This document shows, piece by piece, positions 54,054 to 63,023 of a DNA stretch of 64,000 bases (its first letter is position 1; each line of letters starts with the position of its first letter). The translations under genes were made by a program, and so were the position numbers. The stretch is from an uncultured Flavobacteriales bacterium (GTDB lineage Bacteria > Bacteroidota > Bacteroidia > Flavobacteriales > Crocinitomicaceae), in NCBI GenBank assembly GCA_946479285.1, contig CAMLFH010000005.1:124001-188000 (forward strand). Reading direction: 5' to 3'. The notes under the pieces are model-generated. The model had not been told where the DNA came from and ran no database searches. It saw nothing but the letters and a program-made list of their open reading frames with translations.

Positions 54054-54338
54054 TCACTTATAGGTGATCACAAAAACATCCTCATTGTCTTTCTTGAAAA
54101 ACTTGTCTTCACGTGCTAATTTCTCAAGGTATGAAAGGTCTTTGATCTGTGACAATACATATTTTGTTTCCTTCAGCTTCAAACCCATTTCAGATTGAGC
54201 GGAACGCAGCTGTGAAACCTTTTTATTTTGATTGATGATGGTGAAAATATCTACTTCATCCAAAAACAAATTGTACACCAGGAAAAGGCACAACGCGAGG
54301 ATGTATTTGTTTCTGAAAAATGAGAGGTATTTCATCAT
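54054..54338 (-). CDS. DivIC/FtsB-like septum protein
   Basis: A 94-residue single-pass membrane protein. After a short basic N-terminus comes one membrane helix (YILALCLFLVYNLFL, about 12-26), then a coiled coil (QNKKVSQLRSAQSEMGLKL, about 37-56) and the family C-terminal pattern LSYLEKLAREDKFFKKDNE with the conserved Ala-Arg-Glu. Such proteins join FtsL and FtsQ in the divisome. Its -7 element ends five bases before the ATG. It is convergent with the SpoIID-like gene. Confidence 0.88.
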   Translation of the reverse strand: MMKYLSFFRNKYILALCLFLVYNLFLDEVDIFTIINQNKKVSQLRSAQSEMGLKLKETKYVLSQIKDLSYLEKLAREDKFFKKDNEDVFVITYK

Positions 54339-54342
54339 ATTT

Positions 54343-54350
54343 CAAAGGTA
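54343..54350 (-). promoter_or_regulatory. -7 promoter element of the DivIC-like gene
   Basis: TACCTTTG on the minus strand, ending four bases before the ATG at 54338; leaderless or nearly so. Confidence 0.6.
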
Positions 54351-54430
54351 TGATTTATTGTTTGGTCCCTTTCAGGATCGGTGCAGGAGATATCCTCCGA
54401 AGGTTGTTAATAGTGAAATGGCACAAAAAA

Positions 54431-54450
54431 AGGCGCGATTAATCGCGCCT
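54431..54450. terminator. Palindromic terminator
   Basis: AGGCGCGATTAATCGCGCCT is a perfect 20-bp palindrome with A-run on one side and T-run on the other, so it terminates in both directions; it lies 20 bases after the stop codon of the 240-residue secreted protein. Confidence 0.85.
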
Positions 54451-54470
54451 TTTTTTCAGTTTAAATCCTA

Positions 54471-55193
54471 TTAATTAACGATCTGGTCGTATTTTTCTTT
54501 GAAATCCGGGTTTCCTTCATACCATTGAGCAATTTTACCCATTACAGCTTTTGCTTTATCGGGTTGCTTACTGGTGAGGTAACATTCTGCCGTTTGGATC
54601 ACTCCCATCATCAGCAAATCTTTTTCTGCTTGCGACCATTCCGAAATATCGGATACTGTTTTCAACATTGTTTCAGCTTCTTTCCATGCGGTATTTGCCC
54701 CTCCTTTGTCAGCATTTCGGTATTTACAAACACCATCCAGGTATTTTGCTCCGATGCTTGTAAGGTTAATCTTATAATATTTCAAAACCCAGGTTGCAGC
54801 TTTCTTATAGTCAGGAGCTTCTACTTCGTTGCGAATAGTTTCTACCAAACTGTTTTTGAACTCATCGAAAAATTCAGCGTATTCACTTTGAATGCTGCCG
54901 TCTTTATCGTACTTGATACTTTTTCCAACTTCCCCGATTGCTTCCTTGTAAGCATTCTTATACTTTTCGTCGTCCGAACCACTTAAAGAAACTTTGTAAA
55001 GACCTCTACCCATCCACATGTGTGGCAAGGGATCACTCTTTGTTTTATCGTTCATAGTATATTTTTCAGATGCGCGAACCAGTTTTTCGTAATCGCCGTC
55101 TGCAAAAAGAATACGTAAATCGTTATATTCCGGTGCTTGTGCAACCAGTAATTTGGTAGTAAGAAGAGCACCAATTAGAACAAGCTTTCTCAT
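54471..55193 (-). CDS. Exported TPR-like hypothetical protein
   Basis: A 240-residue protein with a signal peptide (LIGALLTTKLLVAQ, about 1-19). The mature part is helical with a TPR/SEL1-like spacing of short helix pairs, for example LFADGDYEKLVRASEKYTMN, YKKAATWVLKYYKINLTSI, and ECYLTSKQPDKAKAVMGKIA. No named domain. Start at ATG 55193, which begins the signal peptide; upstream in-frame codons add a non-coding-looking segment. Probably a periplasmic protein-interaction factor; function unknown. Confidence 0.75.
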   Translation of the reverse strand: MRKLVLIGALLTTKLLVAQAPEYNDLRILFADGDYEKLVRASEKYTMNDKTKSDPLPHMWMGRGLYKVSLSGSDDEKYKNAYKEAIGEVGKSIKYDKDGSIQSEYAEFFDEFKNSLVETIRNEVEAPDYKKAATWVLKYYKINLTSIGAKYLDGVCKYRNADKGGANTAWKEAETMLKTVSDISEWSQAEKDLLMMGVIQTAECYLTSKQPDKAKAVMGKIAQWYEGNPDFKEKYDQIVN

Positions 55194-55331
55194 AAAGTTT
55201 AATTTCGTTGAATGGGTAAAACCAATAACTATGCCGAATGTACGAAAACTTTGAATAAAAGTTTCGTTGGCAGCATTAAAATGAATCATTCCTGCAGAAT
55301 CCTTTCTGTTTTTCAACAATAAGTTAATGAA

Positions 55332-56921
55332 TTATCGAATAACTAATTTGCTTGTGAAATTTTTTGGTGTTCCCGGGATTGTACAGTTTACGAAATACAT
55401 TCCGACTGGTAATAAATGAATGTCAATAGTATGATAATCAGTACTTCCATCCAATTCGGAATGGTATACCCGGGTTCCCTGGAGATCAAAAATACCCAGG
55501 ATTATTTTTTCCGACGAATGCTCTCCGTCCCATTTCAGTGTGACAAATTCGTGAGAAGATGCCGGATTCGGATAAATGCTCAATCCCAAATCGGGAGCAA
55601 GTTCTTCCAATCCTACATAACATGATTCACCGAATAGAATATCAGCTGTTTCAATGACCGGATTGAATGCCGTTCCTGTGGAATAATTATCTGCAACAGC
55701 CGTGATATCCGAAACCTGTATTTCCTGCATGGGGATCGTATCCTGGTTGGCAGTGCGCATGTTTATAAACACCTGAAGGCAGGGATGATCTGCAATTCCG
55801 GGGAAGATGTGGATCTTGCTTTCAATCCAATTCAAACCCATTCCGGTCAGCGCATAATAGCCATTGCTCAGTTTGTGCAGGTTCTGAAAACCGTGATTGG
55901 CCTGAAAAATATCCAGCTGCTCTCCTTTGGCAATTCCCGTATTCAGATTGAGACTTCCGATATGACCTTCTGTGCTGTTATACACAAATTCATTGGGTGA
56001 AATGGGATAAACCTGTGCGATTCCCATATTGATTGCCGGGAATTGCTGGTTGTTGTAATAATAAACGCCGTCCAGCGTTCCGTTAGCTGAAAGTTTCATG
56101 ACAGCCAGAGATTGATCGATGGAAGGACTCGATTGGTGCTCGGTAATTGAGCCGAAAAGCCAGAAGCTTCCGTCAGGATTTTCGAACGCATTAACGATCC
56201 AGATGAACCGGTTAAACGATTGAATTTCTTTCGCCCACATGACCTGGTGCTGTTCGTTCAGTTTTACCAAAACGGTCCTCCGGTCATAACTGCGCAAAAT
56301 TTGAAGGATTCCACCATCGCTGCACAGCAAATTGGAAACTCCTTGGATTGTGTCATTCAGGTCGGTAAGGTGCGTGTATTTGGAGGAAAGAACGGTTCCG
56401 TCTGCCTGAACTTTCAGATGGGTACTTCCATTTATTACAGAGTGGGAGAGGTGAAAGGTGCTGTCTGATAAAGGCACGATCTTGTTCATATCAACCGATT
56501 CCGAATAAATAAACAGGTTTGTCCATTTTTTGCCCCACAGGAAATTTCCGTTCTGATCGAAGGAACTTAATTCCGTGAAGACAGAATCCTCACTTCGTGT
56601 TTTTGCAAGCAGGATGATTTGATCATTGGCTAGGGAAGATAAGGTAATAGTAGATGAATTTACCTGGTAATATTCCCCGGACAACTGGAATTTTTTGCTC
56701 CAGAGCGTATTGAATGCCGTATCGGTTTTTGTGATCCAGCAATAGAAACCCGCATTCAGATTACTTCCTCCTGTGCCGGCTATTAAATAACCGCCGCTTG
56801 TTTCCTGCATGTCAAATCCAAAAACATAGTCGAATTGACTGCTTTGGATATCGAGTAAACGGGACTGCGAGAAACCACCAAGTGGAAGTGCCGCCAGGAA
56901 AAGAAACAGGACGTATTTCAT
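55332..56921 (-). CDS. Secreted T9SS-cargo protein of unknown function
   Basis: A 529-residue exported protein. Signal peptide about 1-19 (PLGGFSQ), a beta-rich body with recurring D/G-containing turns (for example DLNDTIQGVSNLLCSDGGI and FENPDGSFWLFGSI) that suggests a propeller-like fold of about six or seven blades, and a T9SS sorting domain from about 445 (LSIYPNPASSHEFVTLKWDG to the end). I recognise no enzyme motif. The neighbouring spacer at 56974-57011 holds an inverted repeat. Confidence 0.78.
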   Translation of the reverse strand: MKYVLFLFLAALPLGGFSQSRLLDIQSSQFDYVFGFDMQETSGGYLIAGTGGSNLNAGFYCWITKTDTAFNTLWSKKFQLSGEYYQVNSSTITLSSLANDQIILLAKTRSEDSVFTELSSFDQNGNFLWGKKWTNLFIYSESVDMNKIVPLSDSTFHLSHSVINGSTHLKVQADGTVLSSKYTHLTDLNDTIQGVSNLLCSDGGILQILRSYDRRTVLVKLNEQHQVMWAKEIQSFNRFIWIVNAFENPDGSFWLFGSITEHQSSPSIDQSLAVMKLSANGTLDGVYYYNNQQFPAINMGIAQVYPISPNEFVYNSTEGHIGSLNLNTGIAKGEQLDIFQANHGFQNLHKLSNGYYALTGMGLNWIESKIHIFPGIADHPCLQVFINMRTANQDTIPMQEIQVSDITAVADNYSTGTAFNPVIETADILFGESCYVGLEELAPDLGLSIYPNPASSHEFVTLKWDGEHSSEKIILGIFDLQGTRVYHSELDGSTDYHTIDIHLLPVGMYFVNCTIPGTPKNFTSKLVIR

Positions 56922-56973
56922 AAGTTCATTTCCAAATAGAACGCAGTTCTTTAGAAATTCGTTGGATTTACGG

Positions 56974-57011
56974 GTTCAAAAGTTGAAATTACTCTTTTAA
57001 ACCTTTTGAAC
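56974..57011. repeat. TTCAAA-rich module after mutB
   Basis: GTTCAAAAG (56974-56982) and CTTTTGAAC (57003-57011) form a 9-bp inverted repeat, just after the mutB stop codon at 57015; possible terminator. Confidence 0.5.
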
Positions 57012-57014
57012 TTC

Positions 57015-59147
57015 CTATTGCACACTCCGGATCAACAACTCTAATATCTTCTGCGCTGCTTTGGAGATCTTGGTCCCCGGACCAAACACGCCAAACACAC
57101 CTGCATCGTACAGGAAGTCATAGTCCTGAGCCGGAATAACTCCTCCTGCAACTACCATGATATCCGGTCTGCCCAGGTTTTTCAATTCTTCAATTACCTG
57201 CGGAACCAATGTTTTATGTCCTGCCGCAAGTGAGGAAACACCCAATACGTGAACATCATTTTCAATAGCCTGTTTTGCTGCTTCTGCCGGCGTTTGGAAA
57301 AGCGGCCCTATGTCTACGTCAAAACCGATATCAGCAAAGGAAGTTGCAATCACTTTTGCTCCGCGGTCATGTCCGTCCTGACCCATCTTAGCGATCATGA
57401 TCCGTGGTCTGCGTCCTTCCAGTTTTGCGAAAGACTCAACCATTTCCATTGCTTTTTCAAAATCTTTATCACTCATACTTTCCGCCGAATAAACTCCGCT
57501 GATCGAGCGGATAGTTGCTTGGTGTCTTCCAAAAGTGTTTTCCATTGCCAGTGAAATTTCACCCAATGATGCGCGTTCTCTTGCACATTCCACAGCAAGT
57601 TCCAGTAAGTTTCCTTTACCTGTTCGTGCCGATTCTGCTAATTTGTCCAAAGCAGCTTTAACACGTTCCGGATTTCTGTTTTCACGAAGTACTTTCAATC
57701 GTTCTAATTGCGACTCACGCACTTTGGTGTTGTCCACTTCCAGGATATCCATAGCATCCTCTTTTTCCAATTGGTAGCGGTTCACACCCACAATAATATC
57801 TTTCCCGGCATCGATTCGGGCTTGCTTGCGTGCTGCCGCTTCTTCAATGCGCATCTTAGGAATTCCGGTTTCAATGGCTTTTGCCATTCCGCCCAATTCT
57901 TCGACTTCTTCAATCAATTTCCACGCTTCTTCAACCAGTTCCTGTGTCAGTTTTTCTACATAGTAACTTCCTCCCCACGGATCGATGAGGTCAGTCATAC
58001 CTGTTTCCTGCTGCAGGTAAATTTGGGTATTGCGGGCAATTCTTGCTGAAAAGTCTGTTGGCAATGCGATTGCTTCATCCAATGCGTTTGTATGCAGTGA
58101 CTGTGTTCCTCCGAAACCTGCGGCCATTGCTTCGATACAAGTGCGTGCAATATTGTTGAAAGGATCTTGTTCTGTTAAACTCCACCCGGATGTTTGACAA
58201 TGTGTTCTGAGTGCGAGTGATTTTTCACTTTTTGGATTGAATTGAGCAACCAGTTTGGCCCAAAGTAATCTTCCGGCTCTCATTTTTGCAATTTCCATGA
58301 AGTGGTTCATTCCGATTGCCCAAAAGAAACTCAAACGCGGAGCAAAGCTGTCTACGTCCATTCCGGCGTTGATCCCGGCGCGTAAATATTCCAATCCGTC
58401 GGCAAGGGTATATGCCAGCTCGATACTTGCAGTTGCGCCGGCTTCCTGCATGTGATAACCGGAAATGGAAATCGAGTTGAAACGGGGCATTTTTTCGGCT
58501 GTATAAGCGAAAATATCTGCAATGATCTTCATGGACGGAGCCGGCGGATAGATATAAGTATTCCGCACCATGAATTCTTTCAGAATGTCGTTTTGAATGG
58601 TACCGGAAAGTTCTTCCTGTTTTACACCCTGTTCTTCGGCAGCTACAATATAAAATGCCATGATTGGAAGTACAGCACCGTTCATTGTCATGGAAACAGA
58701 CATCTCGTTCAACGGGATTTGGTCGAACAAGATCTTCATGTCCAAAATGGAATCAATAGCTACTCCTGCTTTTCCAACGTCACCAACTACGCGTTCGTGA
58801 TCCGAATCATATCCGCGGTGAGTGGCAAGGTCAAAAGCAACGGAAAGTCCTTTTTGTCCTGCTGCCAGATTTCTGCGGTAAAATGCGTTGGATTCTTCGG
58901 CTGTGGAAAACCCGGCATATTGACGAATGGTCCACGGACGAATGGCATACATGGAACCATACGGTCCGCGTAAAAACGGTGCTAAACCGCTGACGAAGCC
59001 TAAGTGATTGACATCTTTCAGATCAGCGGCGTTGTAATAGCTTGCCAGTTCAATTTTCTCCGGCGTGGAAAAGACCTCTTTCTCAGCTGTTCCCGAAAGA
59101 GCATCTGAGTTTAGGGATACGTTTTCAAATGATTGACGGATACTCAT
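57015..59147 (-). CDS. mutB: Methylmalonyl-CoA mutase, large subunit
   Basis: A 710-residue adenosylcobalamin enzyme that interconverts (R)-methylmalonyl-CoA and succinyl-CoA. The N-terminal TIM-barrel domain has [20 protein letters not shown] and [16 protein letters not shown]; the C-terminal B12-binding domain has [19 protein letters not shown] with the lower-ligand His (DxHxxG), [15 protein letters not shown] and [11 protein letters not shown]. Length is standard. Its ATG overlaps the mutA stop by four bases (ATGA), so the two subunits are made together. No cobalamin riboswitch is seen upstream. Confidence 0.97.
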   Translation of the reverse strand: MSIRQSFENVSLNSDALSGTAEKEVFSTPEKIELASYYNAADLKDVNHLGFVSGLAPFLRGPYGSMYAIRPWTIRQYAGFSTAEESNAFYRRNLAAGQKGLSVAFDLATHRGYDSDHERVVGDVGKAGVAIDSILDMKILFDQIPLNEMSVSMTMNGAVLPIMAFYIVAAEEQGVKQEELSGTIQNDILKEFMVRNTYIYPPAPSMKIIADIFAYTAEKMPRFNSISISGYHMQEAGATASIELAYTLADGLEYLRAGINAGMDVDSFAPRLSFFWAIGMNHFMEIAKMRAGRLLWAKLVAQFNPKSEKSLALRTHCQTSGWSLTEQDPFNNIARTCIEAMAAGFGGTQSLHTNALDEAIALPTDFSARIARNTQIYLQQETGMTDLIDPWGGSYYVEKLTQELVEEAWKLIEEVEELGGMAKAIETGIPKMRIEEAAARKQARIDAGKDIIVGVNRYQLEKEDAMDILEVDNTKVRESQLERLKVLRENRNPERVKAALDKLAESARTGKGNLLELAVECARERASLGEISLAMENTFGRHQATIRSISGVYSAESMSDKDFEKAMEMVESFAKLEGRRPRIMIAKMGQDGHDRGAKVIATSFADIGFDVDIGPLFQTPAEAAKQAIENDVHVLGVSSLAAGHKTLVPQVIEELKNLGRPDIMVVAGGVIPAQDYDFLYDAGVFGVFGPGTKISKAAQKILELLIRSVQ

Positions 59148-60472
59148 AGGGATTGTTCTAGAATTAATGGTTTCAGGTTATTCCAGCAAAGTGGAACCTC
59201 TGTCCAGTTATTGGTCACTTGTTCCGGGTTCGGGAAGATATTGATCCCGATGCGTTTTTCCGTTTTGTCCTTGATCTCTGCAATACGCATGGAAGCTTTT
59301 TCTTCAATCTCGGATGAAAGCGTTTTTCGCACTTCCCGGTTAGAAATAGTCCCGTTTCGTTCGATCCATTGAAAAGAACTCCACGCGCGTTCAGCAATGG
59401 TTTCTGTTAATGCATCCAGTGCATAAGAACCACCGGCCGGATCTAAAACGATCTGCAGATAGGATTCTTCTTTCAGCAGGAGCGAAATATTGGTTGCCAT
59501 GCGGCGGGTAAAAGTCGTGTTTGAATTATTTGAATACCAATCGTAAGGCTGGATATTCAAATGCTGGATTCCACCCAGAACAACAGACATTGCTTCGGTA
59601 GTCTGACGCAATAAATTGGTGTAGGGATCTTTCAAACTGGTATTCAGGAATCCGGTTCGGGCAGTAATCGTAGCTGCTAATGAACAGGTATGTTTTGGAG
59701 AATAAGCGGAAACAATTTGCGCCCAGCACGTTCTGAAAGCACGGATTTTTGCTAATTCGAAAAAATACTTGCTTCCTATTCCGAAGGTAAAATGAATGGC
59801 AGCCGACGCTGTATCGCAATCAAGCCCCTTTTCAATTTGTTTTACCAGCAATTCATGACCTTCAGCTAATGCAATGCTCAATTCCTGCCAGGTTGTTCCA
59901 CCTGCCTGCTGAACTGCTGCTGCATCGACGTGATAAAATTTCAAATTGGGGTTTTTATCCTGGTAAGCGGAAAGATTGGTATTTAATAACTCATCGTTGT
60001 CCCCATATTCGATCAAAGCCGGAGCTTCTTTGACAAAGATTAAAAACTGATTAACCTGTTCTTTCGTTTTTGCCCGTAAAGTGGTATGAATAAAAGACAA
60101 ACCAACTTCATTCAAAAGCTCGTGGAAATCGATTTCATTGGCGTTTACTGCTTCCAGGATCAAATGATCTGTTCCGGCCATCAGTGCGGAAATGATTTCC
60201 TGGTTCGTTTCCTTCAAGTCACCAATACGGAAAGTAGTTGCAATGGTCCACTCGTTGTTTTTCGATTGGATTCCGCGTGTGTAAGGAGCTAAGCCGGGAT
60301 CGGAGAATGTATTTTTTTGATCTTCCCGGTGAAAATAACTGGGAAACGCAATTTCTTCTATTCGATTGATCTTGTTTAAGGTATCGATCGATTCACCCTT
60401 TAATTCCTTTTTCAGGAGTGCAATCCATTCTTCTTTGGAACTTGCCTGAAAGGATGAGAATAAGTCATTCAT
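59144..60472 (-). CDS. mutA: Methylmalonyl-CoA mutase, small subunit
   Basis: A 442-residue non-catalytic subunit of the mutase heterodimer. It keeps the barrel-like core (for example [40 protein letters not shown] and [20 protein letters not shown]) but has no B12-binding domain and no DxHxxG; many small subunits keep a degenerate one and are over 600 residues. The gene is 11 bases after the EI24 membrane-protein gene and overlaps mutB by four bases. Identification by family resemblance to mutB and by position is secure. Confidence 0.93.
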   Translation of the reverse strand: MNDLFSSFQASSKEEWIALLKKELKGESIDTLNKINRIEEIAFPSYFHREDQKNTFSDPGLAPYTRGIQSKNNEWTIATTFRIGDLKETNQEIISALMAGTDHLILEAVNANEIDFHELLNEVGLSFIHTTLRAKTKEQVNQFLIFVKEAPALIEYGDNDELLNTNLSAYQDKNPNLKFYHVDAAAVQQAGGTTWQELSIALAEGHELLVKQIEKGLDCDTASAAIHFTFGIGSKYFFELAKIRAFRTCWAQIVSAYSPKHTCSLAATITARTGFLNTSLKDPYTNLLRQTTEAMSVVLGGIQHLNIQPYDWYSNNSNTTFTRRMATNISLLLKEESYLQIVLDPAGGSYALDALTETIAERAWSSFQWIERNGTISNREVRKTLSSEIEEKASMRIAEIKDKTEKRIGINIFPNPEQVTNNWTEVPLCWNNLKPLILEQSL

Positions 60473-60483
60473 GTTTTATTCTT

Positions 60484-61248
60484 TTAAGTATCTAATAGAT
60501 CCTGCTCCTGAACAATTTGTACAGGTTTCGGTTCTTCTTTTTTTATCATCAGAATGTAGACAGCAGTTGAAAGCATAGCTGTTAAAACCGGTGCTGCAAT
60601 AATCCCGATTGCCGGAATTTTCATCATCAGGGTAAAAATTCCCCCGGTGATAAGCATGTAACTCATTTTGGCAAATCCAACGCCCCAGCTTTTAAAGAAA
60701 CTCAACCCATAACGTTCCATGCTGTAATCGTAGAAAGAGAAGCCTACGAAAAAGGACGCAATTAGGAAAAACAGGGCTTCTCCGATAAAATCAGGAAGGA
60801 ACCAGGAAAGGATCCACCAAACGCCCAGGAATAAGTATTCCAGGAATAATGCGCTGATCACAATGAGGATCATTCGCAGGAAGTCATTGAATAAACGGAC
60901 AATGCTAAATTCATATTTTTTCCCGGTGAGGTAGCTGTCGAATTTCTCTGAAAGAATGCAGTTGACCGGTGAAAGTATTACCAGTATTACAAATTTGTAG
61001 AACTCCGAAATGATCAGATCAAAAATACCGAAGATGGTATCAGCTGCCCAGCCGATCGCTGCTCCTACTACAGGAATGCCATCTGCAGCATGAACAAGGG
61101 CAAGTGCTTTTTGTGCCTGCCATTGGTAATAAAGGTAAATCACTCCTACGATTAGACCGGGAACAAAGAACCACAAAAACTTCCCTTTCAGGAGTGTTTT
61201 CGCAACCTGCTCTATTGCTGTCCAGTGATGTTTAAAGGCTTGAACCAT
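60484..61248 (-). CDS. EI24-domain membrane protein
   Basis: A 254-residue multi-pass membrane protein matching the EI24/CysZ-like family, with helices near 25-45, 80-105, 125-160, 165-185 and 195-230. The conserved amphipathic region FYKFVILVILSPVNCILSEK precedes KFDSYLTGKKYEFSIV. In E. coli CysZ is a sulfate permease; whether this protein transports anything is not established. The C-terminus is charged (KKEEPKPVQIVQEQDLLDT). Its gene leads a likely operon with mutA and mutB. Confidence 0.82.
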   Translation of the reverse strand: MVQAFKHHWTAIEQVAKTLLKGKFLWFFVPGLIVGVIYLYYQWQAQKALALVHAADGIPVVGAAIGWAADTIFGIFDLIISEFYKFVILVILSPVNCILSEKFDSYLTGKKYEFSIVRLFNDFLRMILIVISALFLEYLFLGVWWILSWFLPDFIGEALFFLIASFFVGFSFYDYSMERYGLSFFKSWGVGFAKMSYMLITGGIFTLMMKIPAIGIIAAPVLTAMLSTAVYILMIKKEEPKPVQIVQEQDLLDT

Positions 61249-61267
61249 TTATTTGTTGTTTCGCATT

Positions 61268-61275
61268 CAAATATA
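61268..61275 (-). promoter_or_regulatory. -7 promoter element of the EI24-mutA-mutB operon
   Basis: TATATTTG on the minus strand, 19 bases before the ATG at 61248. Upstream bases are the TTCAAA-rich module. Confidence 0.55.
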
Positions 61276-61347
61276 GTGAAAGTTCAAAGGTTTAAGGGTT
61301 CAAATGTTCAAATCTTTGTTGCTGCATTTTTTTGAATCTTCCTGCTA

Positions 61348-61378
61348 TTTGAACTCATTTGAACTTTGTGTATATTGG
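61348..61378 (+). promoter_or_regulatory. Promoter of the small exported protein
   Basis: TTTG (61348-61351), a 19-base spacer and TATATTGG (61371-61378, one mismatch to TAnnTTTG) fit the -33/-7 pair and lie 36 bases before the ATG at 61415. Confidence 0.5.
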
Positions 61379-61414
61379 CATATAAATTGTAAAACCTTCA
61401 ATAAAATAGAGATT

Positions 61415-61594
61415 ATGAAAAATTTGGCTTTAATTCTTATCGCAGCTTTTGGTTTGTCAGCAGTAACATTTGCGCAAACTGAACCGAAACCAAAATTGGA
61501 CAAAACACCTCAACCGTTGAAAACGGAAAAAGGAACTGCTAAAAAGAAAACCACTGTTGCAAAGAAAGAAACTCCTGTAAAAAAGGTAAACTAA
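61415..61594 (+). CDS. Small exported Lys-rich protein
   Basis: A 59-residue precursor. Signal peptide about 1-20 (LIAAFGLSAVTFAQ), then a mature peptide of only about 39 residues, extremely Lys-, Thr- and Pro-rich (KPKLDKTPQPLKTEKGTAKK), probably disordered and strongly basic. It may bind nucleic acid or acidic envelope polymers. Start at ATG 61415 rather than an upstream in-frame codon, because that gives an intact signal peptide. It has its own promoter and terminator, which supports it as a real gene. Confidence 0.7.
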   Translation: MKNLALILIAAFGLSAVTFAQTEPKPKLDKTPQPLKTEKGTAKKKTTVAKKETPVKKVN

Positions 61595-61596
61595 AA

Positions 61597-61638
61597 TAAA
61601 AACCCGAAGCAAAATTTACATTCGCTCCGGGGTTTTTT
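61597..61638. terminator. Terminator of the small exported protein gene
   Basis: AACCCGAAGC (61601-61610) pairs with GCTCCGGGGTT (61624-61634, with mismatches), followed by TTTTT. An A-run on the left lets it work for the convergent DinB gene too. Confidence 0.75.
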
Positions 61639-61657
61639 ATGTCTTGTTGTAAGTGAT

Positions 61658-62107
61658 TTACAAAATCCCGAATTGGGTAAAATGATGTGTCAGGTGCTTT
61701 TTGTGCAGCAAATCCCACTGCTCATAATTCAAAGGGCCATAATAAGCGTGTACTGTTTTTAATTCCGGGTCCTGAGCGAATAATTCCTGGAATTCCAAAT
61801 AGACGTCTACAAATTCATCAATCGCTAATTCCAGTTCTTCATGACGCAGCGGCGTACCATCTTTGGCAAAAGGAACTTCCATATTCTGCGCCATGGGTTT
61901 ATCGGTATACAAAAAAGCCACCATGCGTTCCACTTTTTCTTCCGGAATAAGTAAGGTTTGCGGCTGCTCGCCTGTTGCAATGCGAAGTGTATCTGTTAGA
62001 TGTTCCACCATTCGCTGTGCAGACATTTTCCCCCAAGCCGGTTTTTTTTCTGCAGTTAGTTTGTTCAAATGCGTAAGCACCGTTTCTAAATCAGTTTCAA
62101 TAAACAT
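61658..62107 (-). CDS. DinB/DUF1569-like protein
   Basis: A 149-residue cytosolic protein with a four-helix DinB-like fold. Candidate metal His residues lie in SAQRMVEHLTDTLRIATGE and LLHKKHLTHHFTQFG at the C-terminus. Such proteins include DUF1569 and thiol-transferase-like members; the reaction is not known. The gene starts one base after the lipid kinase gene ends and is probably its operon partner. Confidence 0.75.
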   Translation of the reverse strand: MFIETDLETVLTHLNKLTAEKKPAWGKMSAQRMVEHLTDTLRIATGEQPQTLLIPEEKVERMVAFLYTDKPMAQNMEVPFAKDGTPLRHEELELAIDEFVDVYLEFQELFAQDPELKTVHAYYGPLNYEQWDLLHKKHLTHHFTQFGIL

Positions 62108-62108
62108 G

Positions 62109-63023
62109 TTATTCTGTTTTTAGTTTCAAATTCACAAAATCCAAATATTCTTTTCCACAAAGCACCGAAAGGCTGGACGGAACAATTTCGAGGTTAATTT
62201 CTTTTCTCACTTCAAAAGGTTCTCCGTCGTAATGAGCTAAGGGAACTTCGAGTACAATACGTGCTTTTTGAAAGGGAATAATACGAATATAACGCGATCC
62301 CTCAATGCGTTTAAAGAAGAAACGGCTGATCACGCCCATGGTTCTCCACCAGGAAAATTTGCTCAAAAGCACCAACTCCATCTGTCCGTCAATCACATTC
62401 GATTTAGGAGAAATGCAGAATCCATTTCCAAACTCGGATGAATTGGCAATAGAACACAGGAGAAAATTCCCTTTGATCTCCTGATCGGGTAAAGTGATTT
62501 TCATTCTTGGCGGTTTGTAGGAGAAATATTCCTCATAAACCAATTGCGTATACCCCCAAAAACCACGAATGTGGTATTCATCAAATCGTTTTGCAATGAA
62601 AGCATCAAAGCCATAACCGCCAACACCCAAAAAAGGTTTGTCGTTTGCCAGCCCGGTATCCATTCGAATGCTATTCAGTTCGTTGATATTTTGGATTGCC
62701 TGTGGAGTTTTTAAAGGAATTTTTAAATGCCTGGCAAGTCCATTCCCCGAACCCGTAGGAATAATTGCCAGGTGACATTTCGTCCCGATTAGTGCAGTTC
62801 CAACTTCGTGAACGGATCCATCACCGCCAACTGCGCAAACAATATCGATTCCTTCCAATGCGGATTCTTCGGCAATGGATTTGGCGTGTTGTTTATATTG
62901 TGTAATTGCGATATCATATTCAAACAGGTCATGATTCAAGTGCTCCTCGATCATTTGAGGAACCTTGGCTTTCTTGACGCCGCCCGAAATGGGATTGATT
63001 ATGAATCGAATTCTTTTTTTCAT
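62109..63023 (-). CDS. Diacylglycerol-kinase-like lipid kinase (YegS/BmrU family)
   Basis: A 304-residue kinase of the DAGK catalytic family, expected to phosphorylate a lipid such as diacylglycerol at the inner membrane. It has the opening FIINPISGGVKK, the nucleotide loop VCAVGGDGSVHEVGTAL, IIPTGSGNGLARHL, and the C-terminal-domain GKEYLDFV. It overlaps the upstream sulfatase-fold gene by four bases (ATGA), so the two are coupled; with an LTA-synthase-like partner, an envelope-polymer role is a fair inference. Confidence 0.92.
   Translation of the reverse strand: MKKRIRFIINPISGGVKKAKVPQMIEEHLNHDLFEYDIAITQYKQHAKSIAEESALEGIDIVCAVGGDGSVHEVGTALIGTKCHLAIIPTGSGNGLARHLKIPLKTPQAIQNINELNSIRMDTGLANDKPFLGVGGYGFDAFIAKRFDEYHIRGFWGYTQLVYEEYFSYKPPRMKITLPDQEIKGNFLLCSIANSSEFGNGFCISPKSNVIDGQMELVLLSKFSWWRTMGVISRFFFKRIEGSRYIRIIPFQKARIVLEVPLAHYDGEPFEVRKEINLEIVPSSLSVLCGKEYLDFVNLKLKTE

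Noticed and set aside
54525..54986. 153-codon open frame on the plus strand
   Set aside because: Antisense to the TPR-like exported protein; Phe/Cys-rich shadow with no signal.
57015..61300. Cobalamin riboswitch before the mutase operon
   Set aside because: The spacer upstream of the EI24 gene is short and TTCAAA-rich; no B12-box-like sequence is seen.
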